Shown here piece by piece: positions 1 to 7,729 of a DNA stretch of 22,943 nt (positions are counted from its first letter, which is position 1; each line of letters starts with the position of its first letter). Source of the stretch: JAXHUH01 sp034211175 (GTDB lineage: Bacteria > Actinomycetota > Acidimicrobiia > Acidimicrobiales > CAIXPF01). The stretch covers positions 1 through 22,943 of the forward strand of contig JAXHUH010000253.1 of NCBI GenBank assembly GCA_034211175.1, in the 5' to 3' direction. The position numbers were made by a program, and so were the translations under genes. The notes below the pieces were generated by a model. That model had not been told where the DNA came from. It saw only the letters and a program-made list of their open reading frames with translations, and did not search any database.

Positions 1-16
1 GAGCGACACGCGCACC

Positions 17-688
17 TCACGATCGGTCGAGCGGGCGCGTGTCGCCGGGTCCGGGCGCGAACGCCCGGAGACCGCGCAACACGAACTCGAGGCCGGCGTC
101 GAAGTCGTCCTCGGGCCTCGACGTGGACCCGATGCGCGCCAGGGCCGCGAGGTTCGGGCGGTCCTCGCCGGCGAGCAGCTCGATGCGCTCGGCCTCGCCC
201 CGGCCGCCGTTGGGGGCGGAGGCCGCCAACGGACCGGCGAGCTCGGCCTGGGCCATGCCCATGACGATGCCGAGGACCGTGCGGAAGGCGGCGAGCAGGA
301 GCGGTCCGTCGAAGCCGCCCCGCCGGAGGGCGTCGAGCAGGGCCTCCGCCGCGTCGAGGCTCGACGCCGTCGAGGTTCGTCGAGTGAGGATCAGCGGGAT
401 CGCCCCCGGATGACGACGCACCTGCTCCCACATGGCTCGAGCGACGGCGCGCACATCGTCGGTCCACGCCCCGGTCGGTTCCGGGACCTCGACGAGTGCG
501 GCGACGGCGTCGACGACCAGGGCCTCCAAACCCTGCCGATCGTCGACGTAGTTGTAGATCGTCATCGGCCCGGTGCCCAACGCCGTCGCCAGCCGTCGCA
601 TCGTCAGGGCGTCCAGGCCCTCGTGGTCGACGATCTCGAGGGCCTGCGTGCGGATCTCGTCGATCGTGAAGCGTGCTCGCCGGGCCAT
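17..688 (-). CDS. TetR/AcrR family transcriptional regulator
   Basis: This is a 223-residue one-domain repressor. The N-terminal helix-turn-helix occupies about residues 5-55 (TIDEIRTQALEIV, then LTMRRLATALGTGPMTIYNYV, the typical TetR recognition helix ending in a tyrosine pair). An all-helical ligand-binding and dimerisation domain follows. I chose the ATG at 688 because AGGAG lies 6 bases upstream. A longer TTG start at 709 would place coding sequence into the palindromic operator. The gene is divergent from a hydrolase operon starting at 802, and two perfect palindromes lie between them, so it probably represses both itself and that operon. The C-terminal domain resembles TetR/ActII-type regulators that sense small hydrophobic compounds. 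The ligand cannot be read from sequence. Family assignment is firm; the target operon is inferred from position. Confidence 0.9.
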   Translation of the reverse strand: MARRARFTIDEIRTQALEIVDHEGLDALTMRRLATALGTGPMTIYNYVDDRQGLEALVVDAVAALVEVPEPTGAWTDDVRAVARAMWEQVRRHPGAIPLILTRRTSTASSLDAAEALLDALRRGGFDGPLLLAAFRTVLGIVMGMAQAELAGPLAASAPNGGRGEAERIELLAGEDRPNLAALARIGSTSRPEDDFDAGLEFVLRGLRAFAPGPGDTRPLDRS

Positions 689-708
689 TCCCACTCCTCT
701 CCTTGACA

Positions 709-752
709 ACGTACAACGTACGTGATCAAGTGCGAAAACGTACGTGGTACGT
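709..752. promoter_or_regulatory. Twin palindromic operator between the TetR gene and the hydrolase operon
   Basis: Two perfect copies of the palindrome ACGTAC-N3-GTACGT are present: 709-723 (spacer AAC) and 738-752 (spacer GTG). They are 29 bp apart start to start, close to three helical turns, so two dimers could bind the same face. A TTGACA at 703-708 could be a -35 box for the rightward operon, but its -10 is weak. Binding by the adjacent TetR protein is inferred from position and symmetry. Confidence 0.75.
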
Positions 753-801
753 ATTCGTTGCGTGTCCTGGTGAGTGGACGCGCAGGTCCGGGAGGCCGGG
801 A

Positions 802-1758
802 ATGATCATGACGTCGAGGACGGAGTTCGCGTCAGGGGGCGGGGCCTGCGCGGCGTGGCTGACCGCCGGGCGGGGCCCGGCCCCCCGGCCCGGTGTGGTG
901 CTGGTCCACGGCCTCGGCGCGACCCACGACATGAAGCTCGACCGGTACGAGCAGGCGTTCGCGGCCGCCGGGTTCACGACGCTCGGCTTCGACTTGCGCC
1001 ACCTCGGTGCCTCCGGCGGCGCACCACGGCAGATCATCTCCCTGCGCCGCCAGGCCCGGGACGTGGAGGCGGCCTGGCGGTACCTGCGCGAACGGCCGGA
1101 CGTCGACGGGCGACGCGTCGCGCTGTGGGGCACCTCGTTCGGGGCGACGCACGTCCTGCGCCACGCCCGCCGGAACCCGGAGGTTGCCGCGGCGGTGATC
1201 CAGTGCCCGATCGTGCACGGTCCGTCCGCCGCACTCGCGTCCGGTGTGCGGCCGATGGCGGGCCTCGTGCCCTCGGTGCTCCGCGACGCCGCCCGGGTCT
1301 TCACCCGCAGGCGTCGCCACTACGTCGCCATCGTCGGCGACCCCGGCGAGCGCGCCCTGGTCACCGTGCCCGGCGCCAGGGCCGGGTGGGAATCCGTCGT
1401 GCCGGACGGGCACCGGTTCGACAACCGCGTGGCCGCGGCGGCCGGCCTCGAGATGATGGTGTCCACCGAGGCGCGCTCGGCCCACCGGGTCAGCTGCCCG
1501 CTCCTGGTGTGCGTCTCTGATCGGGAGACGCTCATGAGCCCCCGCACGGTGGCCAAGGTGGCCGAGCGCGCCCCGCAGGGGACGGCGAACCACTACGACG
1601 CCGATCACTTCGACGTGTACCACCCGCCGCTCGTCGACCGGATGATCCGAGACCAGGTCACGTTCCTCACCTCGACGCTGTCGCCGGACGCCCACCCGCC
1701 GGGCGGGGTGGAGACGTCGTCCGGTGTGCACTCGCCGGTGGCCGAGGGCGACGCCTGA
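802..1758 (+). CDS. Alpha/beta hydrolase, peptidase S15/esterase-like
   Basis: This is a 318-residue alpha/beta-hydrolase-fold protein without a signal peptide, so probably cytosolic. Visible elements are an oxyanion-hole strand and loop (VVLVHGLGATHD), the nucleophile elbow GTSFG (Ser), the acid in VCVSDRETLMSP (Asp) and the late histidine in DADHFDVYHPP. These form a complete Ser-Asp-His triad. The ATG at 802 is preceded by GGGAGG at good spacing; an upstream in-frame extension would run through the palindromic operator and is rejected. Its TGA overlaps the ATG of the next gene by one base, so the two are translationally coupled. The substrate is unknown. The context (TetR control, a possibly thiol-linked partner) suggests ester or acyl detoxification, which is an inference. 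Confidence 0.85.
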   Translation: MIMTSRTEFASGGGACAAWLTAGRGPAPRPGVVLVHGLGATHDMKLDRYEQAFAAAGFTTLGFDLRHLGASGGAPRQIISLRRQARDVEAAWRYLRERPDVDGRRVALWGTSFGATHVLRHARRNPEVAAAVIQCPIVHGPSAALASGVRPMAGLVPSVLRDAARVFTRRRRHYVAIVGDPGERALVTVPGARAGWESVVPDGHRFDNRVAAAAGLEMMVSTEARSAHRVSCPLLVCVSDRETLMSPRTVAKVAERAPQGTANHYDADHFDVYHPPLVDRMIRDQVTFLTSTLSPDAHPPGGVETSSGVHSPVAEGDA

Positions 1759-2447
1759 TGCGGCACATCATCGAGGAGCACGACCGGGCCCTCCTCGGGG
1801 TCGCTCGGACGCTCACCGACAGCGACTGGCGGCGACCGAGCCTGTGCGACGGCTGGGCGAACCGGGACGTCCTCGCGCACCTGGTCCTCGGCGCGCGGTT
1901 CCCGCTGGGCGACCTCGCCGTCACGATGGCCCGAGAGGGCTCGTTCGACCGGGCCAGCGACGTCATGGCGCGACGGTTGTCCGCGGCGACGCCCACCTTG
2001 GCACTGCTCGACGAGCTCGAACGGCACATGGACCGCCTGCCGCTGCGGACGCGGCTGCTCTTCCCGCCCCGTTTCCTGCTCGGCGACCGGCTCGTGCACC
2101 ACCTCGACATCGTCCTGGCGTTGGGTCGCGAACCGCACGTACCCGCCGAGGCGGCGAGCAATGTCCTCCGGACCCAGGTCACGGTGCCGAACCCTCTCGT
2201 CCCCGCGCGACGCAACGCCCGGGGGCTGCGGCTCGAGGCGACCGACGTCGACTGGTCCCACGGGCCGGCCGGGGCGCCGCTCGTCCGGGGATCGGCCGCC
2301 CGCCTGGTGTCCGTGCTCGCCGGACGGCCGCGGGCGCTGGCCGACCTTCGGGGTGACGGCGTCGATGCCCTTGGCGCCAGGGTGGCCCCCGCCACGGGTG
2401 GGCCCGTCGGGAGCGGCTCGGATCAGGCGACGTCGGCCGAGACGTAG
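1758..2447 (+). CDS. Maleylpyruvate isomerase / DinB-like family protein (mycothiol-dependent type)
   Basis: This 229-residue protein belongs to the actinobacterial DinB-like superfamily that includes the mycothiol-dependent maleylpyruvate isomerase. The diagnostic opening is an N-terminal helix followed by LTDSDWRRPSLCDGWANRDVLAHLV (residues 19-43); the aspartate/tryptophan and the histidine in AHLV are typical of the metal-binding bundle. The second motif GDRLVHHLDIVLALG supplies further metal-ligand histidines. The family uses a four-helix bundle with a divalent metal and mycothiol or another thiol as cofactor. The start overlaps the preceding hydrolase stop, so both belong to the TetR-controlled operon. 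Its end overlaps the tail of the convergent ROK gene by 25 bp. The actual reaction is not predictable, since most members are uncharacterised. Confidence 0.8.
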   Translation: MRHIIEEHDRALLGVARTLTDSDWRRPSLCDGWANRDVLAHLVLGARFPLGDLAVTMAREGSFDRASDVMARRLSAATPTLALLDELERHMDRLPLRTRLLFPPRFLLGDRLVHHLDIVLALGREPHVPAEAASNVLRTQVTVPNPLVPARRNARGLRLEATDVDWSHGPAGAPLVRGSAARLVSVLAGRPRALADLRGDGVDALGARVAPATGGPVGSGSDQATSAET

Positions 2448-3676
2448 CCGAACGGATCGTCGAGGACGGTACGGATGGCGTTGAGGGCTGCGCCGCGGAC
2501 GGCCGCCTCGGGGCCGAGGGTGGACACGCCGACCGACGGGCGGCTCCACGGGGCGGCGAACACCCGCCGTTCGAGCTCCTCGGTGACCGGCGCGGTGAGC
2601 CACGGCCCGAGCAGGGCGTAGACGCCACCGAGCAGGACCGTGTCGATGTCCATGGCGTTCAGCACCACCGACAGGCCGAGGCCGAGGTTCCTGCCCGCGG
2701 CGTCGATGGCCGACAGGGCGCGGGCGTCGCCGCCGGCGGCGCGGGCGACGAGCTCGGCGACCGGGCCGTCGGCGTGGGCCGTCGTCGTCGCGGCCGTCGG
2801 CTCGATGCCGGCGTCGGTCAGGATCCGTTCCTGACCGGCCAGTCGTTCGAGGCAGCCCACGTTGCCGCACGGGCACGGCGGCCCGTTCGGGTCGACCGTG
2901 ATGTGGCCGATCTCGCCGCTGAACCCGCGCACGCCCCCGAACAGCGCGCCGTCGACGACGATGCCGGCGCCGACACCGATCTCACCGGACACGAACAGGA
3001 AGCTGCGCAGCGACCCGTGGCCGCCGACCCACAGCTCGCCGAGCGCGGCGAGGTCGGCCTCGTTGCCGAGGCGGACCTCGACGCCTTCGGTGGCGGGTAC
3101 GGCGAGGCCGGCCTCCTGCGCGAGGACCTCGGCGGCCCGCACGTCACGCCAGCCGAGGTTCGGGGCGGCGCGCACGATGTCGTGGTCCGACTCCACCAGC
3201 CCGGGCACCGCGAGCGTGATCCCGGCGACCGGTCGGTCGTCGGCTGCGGCATCGTCGAGTGCCCGTCGCAGCGCGCCGGCGGCCCGCCGGAGCGTCGCGT
3301 CCGGCCCGTCGCCCCGCTCGTCGCCGATGATCGTCTCCCGTCGCCGCACGCGGCCGGTGAGGTCGACGGTGCAGGTGGCGAGGTAGTCGACGTTGACCTC
3401 GACGCCGATGCCGAGCGGACCGGCATCGGAGAGCGTCAGCGACGACCCGCGCCGCCCGACCGCCGCAGGCGTGGCATCCGGGCCCGCCTCGACGACCAGA
3501 TCGGCGGCGACGAGCAGGTCGACCAGGCTCGACACGGTCGCCTTGGTCAGCCCGGTCTCGGCCGCGAGCCGCGCCCTCGTCGACGACGGTGCCGACGCGA
3601 TGGCGGTGAGCACCAGCGCCAGGTTGTGGGCCCGCAACGACTGCTGCCGGGCGGGGGTCGGGCGCGACGTCGACAC
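2423..3676 (-). CDS. ROK-family transcriptional repressor (XylR-type)
   Basis: This is a 417-residue ROK repressor. An N-terminal winged-helix HTH (LRAHNLALVLTAIASAPSST, then LAAETGLTKATVSSLVDLL) precedes the sugar-kinase-like ROK domain. The ROK signature is clear: GEIGVGAGIVVDGALFGG, then GEIGHITVDP and the zinc motif CPCGNVGCLE. Family members bind a sugar or sugar phosphate and release DNA. I chose the GTG at 3676 over the GTG at 3736 because family members begin close to the RQQSLRAHN segment. A TAGTTCA half-operator at 3689-3695 would also lie inside the longer version. No clear Shine-Dalgarno precedes 3676, and the mRNA may be nearly leaderless. The gene is divergent from xylA, and an operator overlaps the xylA promoter, so xylose-responsive repression of xylA is the obvious role. 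Confidence 0.88.
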   Translation of the reverse strand: MSTSRPTPARQQSLRAHNLALVLTAIASAPSSTRARLAAETGLTKATVSSLVDLLVAADLVVEAGPDATPAAVGRRGSSLTLSDAGPLGIGVEVNVDYLATCTVDLTGRVRRRETIIGDERGDGPDATLRRAAGALRRALDDAAADDRPVAGITLAVPGLVESDHDIVRAAPNLGWRDVRAAEVLAQEAGLAVPATEGVEVRLGNEADLAALGELWVGGHGSLRSFLFVSGEIGVGAGIVVDGALFGGVRGFSGEIGHITVDPNGPPCPCGNVGCLERLAGQERILTDAGIEPTAATTTAHADGPVAELVARAAGGDARALSAIDAAGRNLGLGLSVVLNAMDIDTVLLGGVYALLGPWLTAPVTEELERRVFAAPWSRPSVGVSTLGPEAAVRGAALNAIRTVLDDPFGYVSADVA

Positions 3677-3688
3677 GGCTGGCCAGGC

Positions 3689-3695
3689 TAGTTCA
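3689..3695. promoter_or_regulatory. Second TAGTTCA half-site upstream of the ROK gene
   Basis: TAGTTCA at 3689-3695 is identical to the left arm of the xylA operator 59 bp to its right. It has no matching right arm. It lies 13 bases upstream of the chosen ROK start and could be an autoregulatory half-site. A 7-mer could occur by chance. Confidence 0.35.
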
Positions 3696-3723
3696 CCCGT
3701 CTCCCGAACCCGACCCGAACCCA

Positions 3724-3751
3724 TTGACACGGCCACTCGGTGCCCTATAGT
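3724..3751 (+). promoter_or_regulatory. Sigma-70-type promoter for xylA
   Basis: TTGACA (3724-3729) is followed after 16 bases by TATAGT (3746-3751). This is the clearest housekeeping promoter in the window. It points at xylA, with an expected transcription start near 3758-3760 and a leader of about 45 bases. Confidence 0.8.
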
Positions 3752-3766
3752 TCAACCGATGAATTA
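3748..3766. promoter_or_regulatory. ROK/XylR operator over the xylA -10 region
   Basis: TAGTTCA-ACCGA-TGAATTA is an inverted repeat with 7-base arms (6 of 7 pairs match) and a 5-base spacer. It starts inside the -10 box and covers the transcription start. The A/T-rich AGTTCA/TGAA(T/C)T core resembles operators of actinobacterial ROK repressors. Binding by the divergent ROK protein would block the promoter. Confidence 0.75.
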
Positions 3767-3804
3767 ATCGCGGCGCATCGGCGTCGCGTCGAGGGGAGGC
3801 CGTC

Positions 3805-4977
3805 ATGACCGCACTGGTGCCGACACCCGAGGACCGGTTCACGTTCGGGCTGTGGACGGTCGGTTGGAAGGCGGTCGACCCGTTCGGCGACGCCACCCGC
3901 CCGCCCCTCGATCCGGTGCGGGCCGTGCACCGGCTGTCGGAGCTCGGCGCCTACGGCGTCACGTTCCACGACGACGACCTCATCCCGTTCGGATCCGACG
4001 ACGAGACCCGCAGGGCACAGATCGACCGGTTCGCCAAGGCGTTGGCCGACACCGGCATGCGGGTCCCGATGGTCACCACCAACCTGTTCAGCCACCCGGT
4101 GTTCAAGGACGGCGGCTTCACCAACAACGACCGCTCGATCCGCCGGTTCGCGCTCCGCAAGGTCATGCGCAACCTCGACCTCGCCGCCGAGCTCGGCGCC
4201 GAGACCTACGTGTTCTGGGGCGGCCGCGAGGGCTCGGAGACCGACTCGTCGAAGGACGTGCGGGCCGCGCTCGACCGTTACCGGGAGGGCATCGACACGC
4301 TCGCCCAGTACGTGATCGACCGGGGCTACGGGCTGCGGTTCGCGCTGGAGCCGAAGCCGAACGAGCCCCGAGGCGACATCCTGTTGCCGACCGTCGGCCA
4401 CGCGCTGGCGTTCATCTCGACGCTCGAGCACCACGACATGGTCGGGCTCAACCCCGAGGTCGGCCACGAGCAGATGGCCGGGCTGAACTTCGTGCACGGG
4501 GTCGCCCAGGCGCTCTGGCAGGGCAAGCTCTTCCACATCGACCTCAACGGCCAGCGGGGCATCAAGTACGACCAGGACCTCGTGTTCGGCCACGGTGACG
4601 TGCTCAACGCGTTCTTCCTCGTCGACCTGCTCGAGAACGGCGGCTACGAGGGCCCCCGCCACTTCGACTACAAGCCCCTGCGCACCGAGGACGACGACGG
4701 CGTGTGGGCGTCCGCCGCGGCCAACATGCGCACGTACCTGTTGCTGAAGGAGCGGGCGGCCGCGTTCCGGGCCGACCCCGATGTGGCGGCCGCGCTGGAG
4801 GCCGCCCGGGTCGGTGAGCTGTCGCAGCCGACGCTGGCCGACGGCGAGACCTACGCCGAGCTGCTCGCCGACGCCAGCGCCTTCGAGGACTTCGACGCCG
4901 ACGCCGCCGCGGCCCGGGGCTCGGCGTTCATCCAGCTCGATCAGCTCGCCCTCGAGCACCTCCTCGGCGCCCGCTGA
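3805..4977 (+). CDS. xylA: Xylose isomerase (short, Streptomyces-type)
   Basis: This 390-residue enzyme interconverts D-xylose and D-xylulose (and D-glucose and D-fructose) as a cytosolic TIM-barrel tetramer with two divalent metals. The length matches the short actinobacterial class. Numbered one residue ahead of the Streptomyces enzyme, the full active site is present: His55 (FHDDDLIPFG), Trp138 (FWGGREG), Glu182 and Lys184 (ALEPKPNEPRG), Glu218 and His221 (NPEVGHEQM), Asp246, Asp256/Asp258 and Asp288. The ATG is preceded by GGGGAGG. No xylulokinase or xylose transporter gene is adjacent, so xylA is a stand-alone unit here. It is controlled by the divergent ROK gene through the operator at 3748-3766 and ends before a stem-loop at 5012-5042. 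Confidence 0.97.
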   Translation: MTALVPTPEDRFTFGLWTVGWKAVDPFGDATRPPLDPVRAVHRLSELGAYGVTFHDDDLIPFGSDDETRRAQIDRFAKALADTGMRVPMVTTNLFSHPVFKDGGFTNNDRSIRRFALRKVMRNLDLAAELGAETYVFWGGREGSETDSSKDVRAALDRYREGIDTLAQYVIDRGYGLRFALEPKPNEPRGDILLPTVGHALAFISTLEHHDMVGLNPEVGHEQMAGLNFVHGVAQALWQGKLFHIDLNGQRGIKYDQDLVFGHGDVLNAFFLVDLLENGGYEGPRHFDYKPLRTEDDDGVWASAAANMRTYLLLKERAAAFRADPDVAAALEAARVGELSQPTLADGETYAELLADASAFEDFDADAAAARGSAFIQLDQLALEHLLGAR

Positions 4978-5011
4978 ACCGAGCGCGCCGAACCCGTTCC
5001 TCCCCACACGT

Positions 5012-5042
5012 GATGCGCCGGGTTCCCCCGGCCCGGCGCATC
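5012..5042. terminator. Perfect stem-loop between xylA and the MarR gene
   Basis: The 11-bp arms GATGCGCCGGG (5012-5022) and CCCGGCGCATC (5032-5042) pair perfectly around a 9-base loop. No U-tract follows, as is common in high-GC Actinobacteria. It sits 35 bp after xylA and 23 bp before the end of the convergent MarR gene, so it can serve both strands. Confidence 0.75.
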
Positions 5043-5064
5043 GCGGGGCGGCGCCGCCAGCGGT

Positions 5065-5571
5065 TCAGCCAGGGTCGGTGAGGCGGCGCAGCGCAACCGC
5101 CAACACGTCACGCTCCTCCGGGGACAGGCGGCCGATCAGGGGAGACGTGGTGGCGAGGCGCTCGCCGATGCGGGCCACCGCGGCGTGGCCTTCCGGGGTC
5201 ACGGTCGCGATCCGGTAGCGCCGGTCGTGGGGCGAGACCTTGCGGCGGACGTACCCCCGGCTCACGAGGCGGTCGATGATGGCCGTCACCCGCGACGAGT
5301 CGCAGCCGAGCCGCACGGCGAGATCGCGCTGCATCGCCGACTCGCACAGGTAGCGCAACGCCCGGGCCTCGGTGGCCGTCAGCCGCTCCGGCACCGCGGC
5401 GCGCTCGACCACCGCGCCGACTTGTTCGGCGGCCAGGAGCAACAGCTCACCGATCTCCCGCAGCCCGTCCAGATCGCCGGCCGCCGCGGTCGTTGCGCGC
5501 GTCGGGACGGCGGCGGGTTCGGATCCGGCTGGCTCGGCGACCACCGCGCCACGGTAGGCGACCACGGACAC
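5065..5571 (-). CDS. MarR-family transcriptional regulator
   Basis: This is a 168-residue winged-helix regulator. The MarR core runs from about residue 35: a dimerisation helix (LDGLREIGELLLLAAEQV), the recognition helix region (AMQRDLAVRLGCDSSRVTAIIDRLVSRGYV) and the wing (RRKVSPHDRRYRIATVTPEG). The HDRR-type wing with arginines is typical. The GTG at 5571 is kept with moderate certainty; a GGGGG stretch lies 7 bases upstream, and the first ~30 residues are low-complexity, so translation might begin later. It is divergent from the acyl-CoA synthetase gene at 5723 with 151 bp between them. MarR proteins usually control the neighbouring gene and respond to phenolic or acyl compounds, so regulation of that synthetase is a reasonable inference. 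Confidence 0.88.
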   Translation of the reverse strand: MSVVAYRGAVVAEPAGSEPAAVPTRATTAAAGDLDGLREIGELLLLAAEQVGAVVERAAVPERLTATEARALRYLCESAMQRDLAVRLGCDSSRVTAIIDRLVSRGYVRRKVSPHDRRYRIATVTPEGHAAVARIGERLATTSPLIGRLSPEERDVLAVALRRLTDPG

Positions 5572-5661
5572 CGCGCTGCCCCCGGACCGGGCCGTCGCGA
5601 TGGGTCAGGAGGTCGAGCTGTGGGCCCGGGGCCCCGGGGCGGGCGCCGGCCGCCAGCAGTC

Positions 5662-5690
5662 GTGCGGTGACGAAACTACGATGCCCGCAC
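5662..5690. promoter_or_regulatory. Inverted repeat in the MarR/acyl-CoA synthetase intergenic region
   Basis: GTGCGG (5662-5667) and CCGCAC (5685-5690) are separated by 17 bases. A -10-like TACGAT (5677-5682) lies within the spacer. It is a possible MarR operator flanking the rightward promoter. The arms are short and the region is GC-rich, so confidence is low. Confidence 0.3.
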
Positions 5691-5722
5691 CGGGGGAGAT
5701 CGCACGTCCAGGGGGGACCTTC

Positions 5723-7243
5723 GTGCACACGTTCGCCGATCCGTTGGCCCGCGCCGAGCGGGTCGCCGCCGCGCGCGTCGCCGTCGTGGACGGGGACCGC
5801 CAGCTCACCTACGCCGAGCTCGGCAGGCGCTGTCGCCGCCTCGCCGGCGCGCTCGGGGAGCTGACCGAACCGGGGGACCGGGTGGCGGTGCTGGCCGCCA
5901 ACTCCGCGCCGTACCTCGAGCTCTACGTCACCGTGCCGGCGTCGGGCCGGGTGATCGTCCCGCTCAACACCCGCCACGCCGAGCCCGAGCTGCGCTACGC
6001 GCTCACCGACGGCGGCGTCCGCGTCCTGTTCTGCGACCGCGACCCCGGTGGTCTCGCCGACGTCGTCGAGCGGGTCGTGCGCATCGACGAGATCGACGGC
6101 GCCAGCGCCTACGAGGACCTCGTCGCCGCGGCGTCGCCGGTGCCGCTCGGGACGGGCGTCGAGTCGTCGTCGCTGGCCGGGCTGTTCTACACGGGCGGCA
6201 CGACCGGGGCGTCGAAGGGTGTGATGCTGACCCACGCCAACCTGATCGCCAACGCCATCAACGAGCTGATCGCCTGCGGGTTCACCGACGCCGACAGCTA
6301 CCTGGTCATGGCCCCGATGTTCCATGCCGCCGGCACGGTCGCGGTGCTGTCGATGATCTGGGCCGGCGGCACCCAGGTGATGCTCGGCGCGTTCGACCCG
6401 GCGAAGGCGCTCGAGCTGATCGAGACCCACCACGTCACCGCCACGCTCGGGGTCCCGACGATGATCGCGGCGCTCGCCGACACCCAGCTGGCCTCCGGCC
6501 GCGACGTCTCGTCGCTGCGCCACCTGTCCCACGGCGGGTCACCCATCGCCAGCGAGGTCGTGCGCCGAGCGGCCAAGGCGTTCGGTGACGCCGAGCTCGT
6601 CCACCTCTACGGGGCGACCGAGACCGCGCCGCTCGCCACCGCGCTGCGCGACGAGCAGGAGCTGCTCGACAGCCCGCTGATCCGCTCGTGCGGGCCCGCG
6701 GTCATCGGCGTCGAGGTCCGGGTCGCCACGCTGGAGGGCACCGACCCGCTCCCCGACGGCGACATCGGCGAGGTGCTCGTGCGCGGCGCCAACGTCATGG
6801 CCGGCTACTGGAACAAGCCCGAGCAGACCGCCGCCGTGCTCGTCGACGGCTGGTACCGCACCGGCGACCTCGGTTGGATGGACGACCAGGGCCGCGTCTA
6901 CCTCGTCGACCGGGCCAAGGACATGATCGTCACCGGCGGCGAGAACGTGTACTCCACCGAGGTCGAGGAGGTGCTGTTCCTCCACCCCGACGTCAAGGAG
7001 GCGTGCGTCTTCGGCATCCCCGACGAGCGCTGGGGTGAGGCCGTCCACGCCGTGGTCGTCCCCGCCCGGTCCGATGTCGACACGGCGGCACTCGTCGAGT
7101 TCTGCCGCAGCCACATCGCCACCTACAAGGTTCCGAAGTCGATCGAGCTGCGCGACACCCCGCTGCCGGTGTCGGGTCCGGGCAAGGTCCTCAAGCGTGA
7201 GCTGCGCCGACCGTTCTGGGAGGGCAGCGAGCGCACGATCTGA
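5723..7243 (+). CDS. AMP-dependent acyl-CoA synthetase/ligase (FadD-like)
   Basis: This is a 506-residue ANL-superfamily enzyme that activates a carboxylic acid as acyl-AMP and transfers it to CoA. Motifs in order: the P-loop YTGGTTGASKGVM (about residues 156-168), the A5-type LYGATETAP (about 294), WYRTGDLGW (about 377), the hinge RAKDMIVTGGENVYSTEVEE and a C-terminal GPGKVLKREL containing the adenylation lysine (about 490). All motifs are intact. I chose the GTG at 5723, preceded by AGGGGGG. ATG 5681 would add 14 residues and overlaps the -10-like sequence. The protein looks like FadD or short/medium-chain aryl/alkyl CoA ligases; chain length cannot be told. It is transcribed alone, divergent from MarR, and ends before a long perfect hairpin. 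Confidence 0.92.
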   Translation: MHTFADPLARAERVAAARVAVVDGDRQLTYAELGRRCRRLAGALGELTEPGDRVAVLAANSAPYLELYVTVPASGRVIVPLNTRHAEPELRYALTDGGVRVLFCDRDPGGLADVVERVVRIDEIDGASAYEDLVAAASPVPLGTGVESSSLAGLFYTGGTTGASKGVMLTHANLIANAINELIACGFTDADSYLVMAPMFHAAGTVAVLSMIWAGGTQVMLGAFDPAKALELIETHHVTATLGVPTMIAALADTQLASGRDVSSLRHLSHGGSPIASEVVRRAAKAFGDAELVHLYGATETAPLATALRDEQELLDSPLIRSCGPAVIGVEVRVATLEGTDPLPDGDIGEVLVRGANVMAGYWNKPEQTAAVLVDGWYRTGDLGWMDDQGRVYLVDRAKDMIVTGGENVYSTEVEEVLFLHPDVKEACVFGIPDERWGEAVHAVVVPARSDVDTAALVEFCRSHIATYKVPKSIELRDTPLPVSGPGKVLKRELRRPFWEGSERTI

Positions 7244-7272
7244 CCGCCGCCGACACCTCTGCACCACCGTGA

Positions 7273-7317
7273 CGGGCACGTGATGCGACGACAACAGGCC
7301 GTCGCATCACGTGCCCG
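7273..7317. terminator. Long perfect stem-loop between the acyl-CoA synthetase and DUF3040-like genes
   Basis: Arms of 18 bp, CGGGCACGTGATGCGACG (7273-7290) and its exact complement (7300-7317), enclose a 9-base loop. CTTCGGG follows on the plus strand. It lies between two convergent genes and probably acts as a bidirectional terminator. It shares the 11-mer CACGTGATGCG with the sequence at the stem-loop near 5007. Confidence 0.8.
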
Positions 7318-7375
7318 CTTCGGGTGTCTGGGTGGGCTCCGGGGCCACACGGCGTGGGCCCGGGCGCTGGGTTGA

Positions 7376-7729
7376 TCAGTCGGTGCTTCGGCGCCGGCGA
7401 CGGTCGGGCTGGCGCGCCGCCCGGGCGATCATCTTGTCGATGCCGCCGCGCATCTTGTTGGTCCGCAGCGACGGCGGGTCGACGAGCACGATCGCCGCGC
7501 CGAGCGCGACGGCCATCGCCGCCACGAAGGCACCGGCGACCGACACCGGCAGGAGCAGCAGCATCGCCGCCGTGCCCCCGGCGACGAGGCCGGCCGCGGC
7601 CGCGTGGCGCCAGGCGCCGAGTGCGTCGAGCGCCCGCTGCCACGGGGTGGCCGAGCGGAACTGCTTCTCGATCTCCTCGAACCGGCGACGCTCGTCGACG
7701 GTGAGGCGGACGTTCTCCTCGCCGATCAC
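7376..7729 (-). CDS. Small DUF3040-like membrane protein
   Basis: This 117-residue protein has a charged, helical cytoplasmic N-terminus (VRLTVDERRRFEEIEKQF). Two adjacent hydrophobic helices follow (about 44-63, GLVAGGTAAMLLLLPVSVAG, and 66-84, FVAAMAVALGAAIVLV), and the tail is basic. The layout and the opening 'DERRRFEEIEKQF' match the actinobacterial DUF3040 group, whose function is unknown. The GTG start at 7729 overlaps the TGA of a short upstream ORF (GTGA), which suggests translational coupling. The only other nearby in-frame valine codons are GTC, so no alternative start is evident. Its 3' end faces the long stem-loop at 7273-7317. Confidence 0.65.
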   Translation of the reverse strand: MIGEENVRLTVDERRRFEEIEKQFRSATPWQRALDALGAWRHAAAAGLVAGGTAAMLLLLPVSVAGAFVAAMAVALGAAIVLVDPPSLRTNKMRGGIDKMIARAARQPDRRRRRSTD

